Assembly: GCA_029262535.1 (NCBI GenBank)
Contig: JAJCZF010000033.1
Span: 1-39,067, forward strand
Direction of reading: 5' to 3'
From: Deltaproteobacteria bacterium
Lineage (GTDB): Bacteria > Desulfobacterota > GWC2-55-46 > JAJCZF01
DNA: 39,067 bases
In this document: positions 33,181 to 39,067 of the stretch, one piece after another
Layout of the letters: every line of letters starts with the position of its first letter
Position numbering within the stretch: position 1 is the stretch's first letter
Position numbers and translations under genes: made by a program
Notes under the pieces: model-generated
Told to the model about the DNA's origin: nothing
Database searches by the model: none
The model's input: the letters and a program-made list of their open reading frames with translations, nothing else

Positions 33181-33589
33181 AGGAATTTTTTGTACGGTTA
33201 GATGCGCCGCTCTATGCGAAGCTGTTATGGTTCAGCTTCTATCGATCTCATTTATTTAGGATATTCTAACGACTATATGTGGGTCTAGCCCGGCAGAGGT
33301 CAGGCAAGGGTGTTTTGGCAGGTGAAATGAAGGGTAATATATTCTTGTTTTCCTTCTGATTTATGGTAATCTACTAGGCATACGTTCGTCTATTTTATTT
33401 CAAGCGGGCCTTAGGCGAAAGCTCAATAATTAGAGGCCGCGTTAGAGCTTATTTCTTGCAAAAGGCATGCTAACCGCTCTCATTACGGCCTTGATTAAAC
33501 CTCTTTTAAGCCAATTTTTAAGTGATTTTAATGCGAATGGTCTATTATTGTATAGTTAGCAAAAATACCCCGATTTTCAGGAGTAATAA
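33181..33589. other. intergenic region between gcvT and rmlA
   Basis: About 400 bp with no credible gene. The only structure I see is a hairpin GAAGCTG-ttatggtt-CAGCTTC (33218-33239). I find no ops or JUMPstart-like element for the polysaccharide genes. AT-rich sequence near 33480-33560 probably carries the rmlA promoter, but no good pair of hexamers stands out. Confidence 0.5.
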
Positions 33590-34657
33590 ATGAAGGCACT
33601 GGTTCTTAGCGGAGGCAAAGGTACGAGGCTTAGGCCGATAACGCATACGGGCGCAAAACAGCTTGTGCCGGTGGCCAACAGGCCGATACTCTGGTACGTG
33701 CTCGACAATATCGCAAAGGCCTCCATTACCGAGGTCGGCATCATAATCTCCCCCGAAACGGGCGAAGAGATCAAAGAGTCTCTAGGCGACGGGTCGAGGT
33801 GGGGTGTGAAGATCACATACATATCTCAGGACGAACCCGGCGGGCTCGCCCACTGCGTTGTAGTCGCCAGGGACTTTTTGAAGGATTCGTCGTTTGTCAT
33901 GTATCTCGGCGACAACCTCATCGGTTGCGGCATAGAACCGTTTGTCGATACATTTAACGAGACCGGCTCCGACGCCGTAATACTATTAAAACCTGTCGAT
34001 AACCCATCCTCATTCGGCATAGCCGAGATCGACGCGGACGGGCGCATCTTAAACCTTGAAGAAAAGCCAGCCGAACCAAAGAGCAACCTTGCGCTCGTCG
34101 GCGTATATATATTTTCCAGTGCCATACATGGCGCGATAGATTCCATAGAACCGAGCGCGCGAGGGGAGCTGGAAATAACCGACGCTATCCAAAGGCTCGT
34201 CACCGGCGACAACCCGGTAAGGAGCCATATCGTCGAGACATGGTGGTTAGATACCGGTAAAAAGGACGACCTTTTAGAGGCAAATTCCATCGTGCTCGAC
34301 GACTGGATCAAACGTGATATTCGCGGTGATGTGGACGAAGCGAGCCAGGTTACGGGGCGTGTTGATATCGCTCCCGGCGCGACCGTTACCGGCAGCACGC
34401 TGCGCGGCCCCATCGTCGTAGGCGAGGGAGCGGTAATAAAAGACAGCTTTATAGGGCCCTTTACGAGTGTCGGGGCCGGAACGACCGTAGTTAAGTCGGT
34501 TATAGAGCACTGCGTTATACTATCGGGCGCGGAGATAAGCCACGTTAACAGGATGGAAGATAGCCTCATAGGGCGCGGCTCGAAAGTGCTTAAGTGTCAC
34601 CATAAGCATGAGGCCCTGCGTTTAATGATCAGCGACGATTCGATAGTGGAGATATAG
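33590..34657 (+). CDS. rmlA: glucose-1-phosphate thymidylyltransferase, long RmlA form
   Basis: The 355-residue enzyme couples glucose-1-phosphate with dTTP to give dTDP-glucose. The N-terminal nucleotidyltransferase domain (about 1-235) carries LSGGKGTRLRPITHTGAKQLVPVANRP, YLGDNL, LNLEEKP and VETWWLDTGKKDDLL. The C-terminal 115 residues form a left-handed beta-helix with hexapeptide repeats (GATVTGSTLRGPIVVGEGAVIKD in part). Such long enzymes are about 60 residues larger than E. coli RmlA and occur in actinobacteria, archaea and many environmental bacteria. CAGGAG lies 7 nt before the ATG. It starts the dTDP-sugar cluster. Confidence 0.9.
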   Translation: MKALVLSGGKGTRLRPITHTGAKQLVPVANRPILWYVLDNIAKASITEVGIIISPETGEEIKESLGDGSRWGVKITYISQDEPGGLAHCVVVARDFLKDSSFVMYLGDNLIGCGIEPFVDTFNETGSDAVILLKPVDNPSSFGIAEIDADGRILNLEEKPAEPKSNLALVGVYIFSSAIHGAIDSIEPSARGELEITDAIQRLVTGDNPVRSHIVETWWLDTGKKDDLLEANSIVLDDWIKRDIRGDVDEASQVTGRVDIAPGATVTGSTLRGPIVVGEGAVIKDSFIGPFTSVGAGTTVVKSVIEHCVILSGAEISHVNRMEDSLIGRGSKVLKCHHKHEALRLMISDDSIVEI

Positions 34658-34680
34658 GCAGACAGGTCTGCTTTTATTTT
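34658..34680 (+). terminator. short intrinsic terminator after rmlA
   Basis: GCAGAC-ag-GTCTGC (34658-34671) followed by TTTTATTTT directly abuts the rmlA stop codon. The stem is only 6 bp, so termination may be partial and allow some read-through to rmlB. Confidence 0.6.
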
Positions 34681-34700
34681 CGCGGAAGAAGCTTTTGAAA

Positions 34701-34890
34701 GCCTGAGAGTTTCTCGGTCGCGTTTGTCATTCGCAGCATAGCGAAGAATCTCAGGCGCACAAGTAGCCTGCATGATTAGAGCGTTCTTCTTTTAATCGTG
34801 TAGGTTGGGTAGAGCGTAGCAAAGCGAAACAAAACCCAACAAGTACCTCTAAGTAATCTTGTCGTCTTCGCGAAGGTCTCGCAACGACAA
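34701..34890. repeat. composite patch of three palindromic intergenic repeats
   Basis: Three inverted repeats follow one another between rmlA and rmlB. The first is GCCTGAGA (34701-34708) with TCTCAGGC (34749-34756), enclosing the inner hairpin TTCGC-agcata-GCGAA. The second is GTTGGGT (34804-34810) with ACCCAAC (34834-34840), enclosing AGAGCGTAGCAAAGCG. The third is TTGTCG (34859-34864) with CGACAA (34885-34890), enclosing the palindrome CTTCGCGAAG. The second closely resembles a TTGGGT..ACCCAA motif scattered in many bacterial genomes. The outer two resemble the GTCATTGCGAGC/GCAATCTC type of dispersed repeats. Confidence 0.75.
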
Positions 34891-34909
34891 AAATACAGGA
34901 TATTAAAAA

Positions 34910-35995
34910 ATGAAAAATGTCTTAATAACCGGCGGCGCGGGTTTTATCGGCGCTAATTTCGTGCACTACCTGAGAGAAACTTATCCCGGCGTCTCCATCT
35001 TTGTGCTCGACAATCTTACATATGCCGGTAATATGGCCAACCTCAGATCGCTCGAAGGTACCGACAGGTTTAACTTTATACGCGGCGATATCACCGACCG
35101 GGACTTCGTAAACGATCTCTTTTCAAAGAAATCCTTCGATACCGTAGTGCACTTTGCGGCCGAAAGCCATGTGGATCGCTCCATACTGGGGCCGGGCGCA
35201 TTTATAAATACCAATATACTCGGAACCTTCGCACTCCTGGAAGCTGCGCGCGCCACTTGGGACGGAAACTACAGCGGCAAGCGTTTCCTGCACGTATCAA
35301 CCGACGAGGTATACGGCTCTCTAGGCGCGGAAGGGCTCTTTACGGAAGAGACCGCCTACGCGCCGAACTCGCCCTACGCCGCCAGCAAGGCCGCAAGCGA
35401 CCACCTTGTCAGGGCCTACTTTCATACATACGGCCTGCCGTGCGTTACGACTAACTGCTCCAATAACTACGGCCCATATCAGTTCCCGGAAAAGCTTATT
35501 CCACTTATCATCATCAACGGCCTTCTGGGTAAACCCTTACCCATCTACGGCGACGGAATGAATATACGCGACTGGCTCTATGTAGAGGACCATTGCTCGG
35601 CCATAACGACGGTGCTTGAGAAGGGACGACTCGGAGAGACATATAATATCGGCGGTAAGAACGAGTGGACCAATATCGATATCGTAAATCTCGTCTGCGA
35701 CATCGTGGACGAATTTGTGGAAGGCAGTGAAGAGTACTCGAAGCTATACCCGCTGGCAGGGGGTCGCAGGGGACTTATTACCTATGTAAAAGACCGGCCC
35801 GGACATGACAGGCGTTACGCCATCGACTCGGCGAAGATAGAAGCCGAGCTCGGCTGGGAGCCCGCGGAATCATTCGAGACCGGCATTAGAAAGACAGTTA
35901 AGTGGTATCTTGAAAATCGCTCGTGGTGGGAAGAGATTCAAAGCGGAGCCTACCGCGACTACTACGAAGAGCAGTACGGCGAAAGGCTCTCCTAA
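34910..35995 (+). CDS. rmlB: dTDP-glucose 4,6-dehydratase
   Basis: The 361-residue SDR-family enzyme converts dTDP-glucose to dTDP-4-keto-6-deoxyglucose. The NAD-binding motif is GGAGFIGANF (8-17). The catalytic region has HFAAESHVDRSI, STDEVYG with the Asp-Glu pair typical of the 4,6-dehydratase, and SPYAASKAASDHLVRAY with the YxxxK pair near residue 157. TNCSNNYGPYQFPEKLIPL and NIRDWLYVEDHC are also diagnostic. AGGA precedes the ATG by about 9 nt. It is the second step of the pathway opened by rmlA; no rmlC or rmlD appears before the window ends. Confidence 0.95.
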   Translation: MKNVLITGGAGFIGANFVHYLRETYPGVSIFVLDNLTYAGNMANLRSLEGTDRFNFIRGDITDRDFVNDLFSKKSFDTVVHFAAESHVDRSILGPGAFINTNILGTFALLEAARATWDGNYSGKRFLHVSTDEVYGSLGAEGLFTEETAYAPNSPYAASKAASDHLVRAYFHTYGLPCVTTNCSNNYGPYQFPEKLIPLIIINGLLGKPLPIYGDGMNIRDWLYVEDHCSAITTVLEKGRLGETYNIGGKNEWTNIDIVNLVCDIVDEFVEGSEEYSKLYPLAGGRRGLITYVKDRPGHDRRYAIDSAKIEAELGWEPAESFETGIRKTVKWYLENRSWWEEIQSGAYRDYYEEQYGERLS

Positions 35996-35996
35996 G

Positions 35997-36998
35997 ATGT
36001 TATTCGGTAAAGCGGGCGCAGTGCTCGTCACCGGCGGGGCCGGTTATGTCGGTTCGCATATATGCAAGGCACTTGGGGCGTGCGGTATAGAGGTAGTCGT
36101 TTACGATAACCTATGGATAGGCCATGAGGACTTTGTAAAGTGGGGTACGCTTGAGCGCGGCTCTCTACACGATACAGAAAAGCTGTCGGAGGTCTTTAAA
36201 AAACATAATATCAGGGCCGTGATGCATTTCGCGGCCTTTTCCTATGTAGGCGAGTCGGTAAAGGACCCATCGAGTTATTATGGCAATAATGTAGTCGGCA
36301 CGCTTGCTCTGCTCGATACTATGGTTGAGCACGGGGTGAGCCACCTCGTCTTCTCATCCACAAGCGCGACATACGGCATGCCTCTCACAACGCCGATCAA
36401 CGAAACGCACCCGCAAAGACCCATAAACCCGTACGGCAAGACAAAGCTCGTTATAGAATCGATGATAGACGACTTTGATGTAGCATACGGCATTAAGGGC
36501 GTTAAGCTCCGTTACTTCAACGCCGCAGGGGCCGACCCTGAGTGTGAGATAGGTGAGGACCACGACCCGGAGACTCACCTCATCCCGCTTGCGCTCGACG
36601 CCGCAGCGGGGCGCGGGCCGGGGCTGACCATCTTCGGTGACGACTACGATACCGAAGACGGCACATGCATACGCGATTATATACATGTAACCGATCTGGC
36701 GGACGCGCATGTAAAGGCCCTGGAGTATGTAATCGAATCCAATGAGACAACGGCCTTTAATCTTGGTAACGGCAACGGCTTTTCCGTAAAAGAGGTCATA
36801 AAGGCCGTGGAAAAGGTAACGGGAAGACCTGTAAATGCCGCTATCGGTCCGCGCAGGGATGGGGACCCGTCGGCGCTTGTGGCCTCTTCGGATAAGGCGC
36901 GGCGCCTGCTACTCTGGGAGCCCGCCTATCCCGGTATTGAGGATATTGTAAGAGATGCCTGGCAGTGGTATCAAAAACGCTTTCCTTCCAGTGATTAA
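35997..36998 (+). CDS. galE: UDP-glucose 4-epimerase
   Basis: The 333-residue SDR enzyme interconverts UDP-glucose and UDP-galactose. It has TGGAGYVGSH (NAD site), MHFAAFSYVGESV, SSTSATYG, NPYGKTK with the catalytic Tyr/Lys near 146-150, and GTCIRDYIHVTDLADAH. I start it at ATG 35997, one base after the rmlB stop codon. A longer frame opening at 35910 inside rmlB is unlikely because its extension is not of the family. Tight spacing indicates one operon and coupled translation. A UDP-GlcNAc or uronate epimerase cannot be excluded. Confidence 0.9.
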   Translation: MLFGKAGAVLVTGGAGYVGSHICKALGACGIEVVVYDNLWIGHEDFVKWGTLERGSLHDTEKLSEVFKKHNIRAVMHFAAFSYVGESVKDPSSYYGNNVVGTLALLDTMVEHGVSHLVFSSTSATYGMPLTTPINETHPQRPINPYGKTKLVIESMIDDFDVAYGIKGVKLRYFNAAGADPECEIGEDHDPETHLIPLALDAAAGRGPGLTIFGDDYDTEDGTCIRDYIHVTDLADAHVKALEYVIESNETTAFNLGNGNGFSVKEVIKAVEKVTGRPVNAAIGPRRDGDPSALVASSDKARRLLLWEPAYPGIEDIVRDAWQWYQKRFPSSD

Positions 36999-37028
36999 AC
37001 CAGACGCCTTTTATGAAAGTTTTATATC

Positions 37029-38138
37029 ATGCGGATAGCGATAAACGCCCTTTATCTGGTCGGTGGCAGGGCCGGAGGGCTGGAGACATATCTGAAGGGG
37101 CTGCTTCGAGGTCTCGCTGCTATCGACAAGCAGAACGAATACCTGCTCTTCACCAACCGCGACAGCCTCGGCCTATTCGAGCTGGCGGATAATTTTACCG
37201 AGATACCCTGCGGGGTAAGCGCCACGAAACGCCCCCTTAAGATCATCTACGAACAGAACTTCTTTCCTTTTAAGATACGCTCCGCCGATATTGACGTCTT
37301 GTTTTCACCCGGCAATATCGGGCCGGCTGTGACATTTTGTCCCTCTGTGGCGGTCATACACGATATGGTCCCCTACGAACGGCCCGAGTGCTTTTCAACG
37401 ATAGAGAGGACCGCGCTTAAGGCTCTCTTTTCCATGACTATAAAGACGAGCACGCGCCTGGTAACCGTGTCGGGACACTCTAAGAATACGATGATCGAGC
37501 GGCTCGGCGTGGACCCGGATAAGATCGTGGTCGTATATAATGGCGTGGACGAAATACTCTTAAGGAAAGCCCCGGCCAGACCCGGTATCGCTTGCTCACC
37601 GTATATTCTAACGACTGCTTCGGATAAGGCTTATAAGAATATCGACTCACTGCTTCGTGCCTTGAAGATATTAAAGGAAGAAGACGGCCTTGAAGAAAGG
37701 CTTGTGGTCTCTGGCCGTCTCGGAGGGCTTGAGGCAGGCCTGATCTCTCTAGTTGACGAACTCGGCCTGACCGGCTCCGTGGACTTTCCGGGTTTTGTGA
37801 GCCGCGACGAGCTTATAGACCTATATCACGGTGCCAGGGCCTTTGTATTTCCTTCGCTCTTTGAGGGTTTCGGCCTGCCGGTGCTTGAGGCGATGGCATG
37901 TGGCGCACCGGTTGCCTCGTCTAACGCCGCCTCTTTGCCGGAGGCCGTTGGGGATGCCGGCTTATTATTTAATCCGAACGACCCCGTTGACATAGCACGG
38001 AAAACATTGAAATTACTGACTGATGAAGATTTAAGAACGAAACTTATTAATAAAGGGCGCAAACGCGCCGCCGAGTTTTCGTGGGAGAGGGCGGCTCGCG
38101 AGACACTTGTCGTTCTTGAGTCGGTGGCGCGCAGATGA
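37029..38138 (+). CDS. GT4-family glycosyltransferase
   Basis: The 369-residue, soluble GT-B glycosyltransferase probably acts at the inner membrane on a lipid-linked glycan. The N-terminal half has [29 protein letters not shown] with the glycine loop. The C-terminal half has [29 protein letters not shown] and [28 protein letters not shown]. The paired glutamates of that last segment (E-x7-E, near 278) bind the nucleotide sugar. Acceptor and donor are not evident from sequence. It lies 30 bp after galE and overlaps the next gene by 4 bp, so it belongs to the same glycan operon. Confidence 0.9.
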   Translation: MRIAINALYLVGGRAGGLETYLKGLLRGLAAIDKQNEYLLFTNRDSLGLFELADNFTEIPCGVSATKRPLKIIYEQNFFPFKIRSADIDVLFSPGNIGPAVTFCPSVAVIHDMVPYERPECFSTIERTALKALFSMTIKTSTRLVTVSGHSKNTMIERLGVDPDKIVVVYNGVDEILLRKAPARPGIACSPYILTTASDKAYKNIDSLLRALKILKEEDGLEERLVVSGRLGGLEAGLISLVDELGLTGSVDFPGFVSRDELIDLYHGARAFVFPSLFEGFGLPVLEAMACGAPVASSNAASLPEAVGDAGLLFNPNDPVDIARKTLKLLTDEDLRTKLINKGRKRAAEFSWERAARETLVVLESVARR

Positions 38139-39067
38139 GAATAGTCGTTATAGTCGAATACTATCCGCCCCATATCGGAGGGCTTGAGCGGCTATTTCAA
38201 AAGGTCTGTGAAGGGCTTGTGAGTGAGGGCCATAGCGTTGATCTCATTACATGCGCCCTGCCCGGCACGGATAAGAACGAGACGGTAAAGGGCGTAAATA
38301 TACACCGCGTTGGGGTGCCGCGCTCTGGCGACAGGTACTGGTTTACGCTGCTGGCGATACCGGCCTCGCTGAAATATGCGCGAAAGGCGGACGTAATACT
38401 CACCACCACATATAACGGCGCATTTCCCGCATGGATCGCTTCGCGTTTCAAATCGGTTCCGGCGGCTATATTCGTGCATGAGGTACTTGGAAAATATTGG
38501 TCTCGTATCGGCCTTGGAGCGGTCTCGGCTCGAATCTTCAGGACGCTCGAAAATATGGTGCTGTCGCTGCCCTTTGACGCATTTATTACTAATTCCGACT
38601 CGACCATGAAGGCCCTGACCGAATGGGGCGGCAAGACGGAGCGTATGAAGCGCATATATCCCGGTATAGATTATGAACTCTTCAATCCTGAAAAATATGC
38701 GCCAAAACGTGACGAGTATCGAGAAAAACTCGGCGTAGGTAAAGACTTTACATATATATTCTTCGGCAGGCCCGGTTATGTGAAGGGTGTCTGGAACCTT
38801 GTACGCGCAGTGCCTTTGATAAAAGAGTCCTTGCCCGATGCGAGATGCGTGCTCATACTCTCTAAAAAGCCGACCGAGGGTTATCGCAAGGTCGAGACAC
38901 TCATAAAAGAATTGAATTTGGAAGAAGGCAGGGATATCACTATTCTCGACCCTGTAGACGAGGCAGAGCTGCCCTCCTACCTGAGCGCTACCGACGCCGT
39001 GGTCGTGCCGTCTTTGAGCGAGGGTTTCGGTTTTACCTGCGTCGAGGCCTGCACCATGGAAAGGCCG
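38135..39067 (+). CDS. second GT4-family glycosyltransferase (3' end beyond window)
   Basis: The ATG at 38135 overlaps the preceding stop codon (ATGA), and 311 codons run to the edge without a stop. It starts [20 protein letters not shown], the N-terminal nucleotide-sugar glycosyltransferase motif. It continues with [35 protein letters not shown] and [20 protein letters not shown], where the E-x7-E motif falls just before the end. Most of the catalytic C-terminal domain is therefore visible. It is probably a partner of the previous enzyme in assembling the same oligosaccharide. Confidence 0.88.
   Translation, partial: MRIVVIVEYYPPHIGGLERLFQKVCEGLVSEGHSVDLITCALPGTDKNETVKGVNIHRVGVPRSGDRYWFTLLAIPASLKYARKADVILTTTYNGAFPAWIASRFKSVPAAIFVHEVLGKYWSRIGLGAVSARIFRTLENMVLSLPFDAFITNSDSTMKALTEWGGKTERMKRIYPGIDYELFNPEKYAPKRDEYREKLGVGKDFTYIFFGRPGYVKGVWNLVRAVPLIKESLPDARCVLILSKKPTEGYRKVETLIKELNLEEGRDITILDPVDEAELPSYLSATDAVVVPSLSEGFGFTCVEACTMERP

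Noticed and set aside
35910-35996. An 87-bp upstream extension of galE inside rmlB.
   Set aside because: The extension is a frame of rmlB coding sequence; ATG 35997, one base after the rmlB stop, gives the standard galE N-terminus.

Overview
ORGANISM. The window looks like the chromosome of a Gram-negative, respiring bacterium of the deltaproteobacterial (Desulfobacterota-like) type. The grounds are an exported four-heme c-type cytochrome, a GEMM-class riboswitch with the adenine at the position that marks the cGAMP subclass best known from Geobacter relatives, a two-subunit glycine decarboxylase (gcvPA/gcvPB), SPOR and PDZ envelope proteins, a UbiU-type U32 protein and a dTDP-sugar/glycan locus. 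This assignment is an inference; there is no rRNA gene or other taxonomic marker. Base and codon use look even along the window, and I see no transposase, integrase, prophage, CRISPR array or tRNA.

LAYOUT. 1-1899 (-): truncated GT-C-like membrane glycosyltransferase. 2075-3322 (+): consensus promoter, GEMM riboswitch, expression-platform terminator and two paralogous TPR proteins. 3595-5417 (+): RlmD-like rRNA methyltransferase and GreA. 5615-7123 (+): two tandem alpha-carbonic anhydrases, one exported and one apparently cytoplasmic. 7145-13224 (+): fused HyuA-HyuB oxoprolinase, membrane-anchored M23 peptidase and a secreted propeller-like protein. 13317-15424 (-): YprB-like exonuclease, small zinc-ribbon protein and four-heme cytochrome. 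15617-16273 (+): Gph-like phosphatase. 16292-16698: 42-bp tandem repeats and a 126-bp structured inverted repeat. 16699-19735 (-): unknown Rossmann-like protein and DinG helicase. 19940-22676 (+): UbiU and a PAS/GGDEF diguanylate cyclase. 22708-23586 (-): DUF4124 protein. 23946-28673 (+): two related PDZ proteins, the first with three SPOR domains, then a GYF_2/RDD membrane protein. 28690-33096 (-): gcvT-gcvH-gcvPA-gcvPB behind a clear sigma70 promoter. 33590-39067 (+): rmlA, a composite repeat patch, rmlB, galE and two GT4 glycosyltransferases, the last cut by the window edge.

HOW IT FITS TOGETHER. The window is mostly housekeeping and envelope genes. The most notable element is the riboswitch at about 2125-2215. 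Its 3' P1 strand (2211-2215) is also part of the 5' arm of the terminator (2207-2215). That predicts an ON switch in which ligand binding prevents termination ahead of two TPR genes of unknown function. A canonical diguanylate cyclase lies 19 kb away; its GHxxGD motif argues against it being a cGAMP-making Hypr enzyme. Several genes without a Shine-Dalgarno sequence have a TANNNT -10 hexamer 6-9 nt before the start codon, which suggests leaderless or near-leaderless transcripts.
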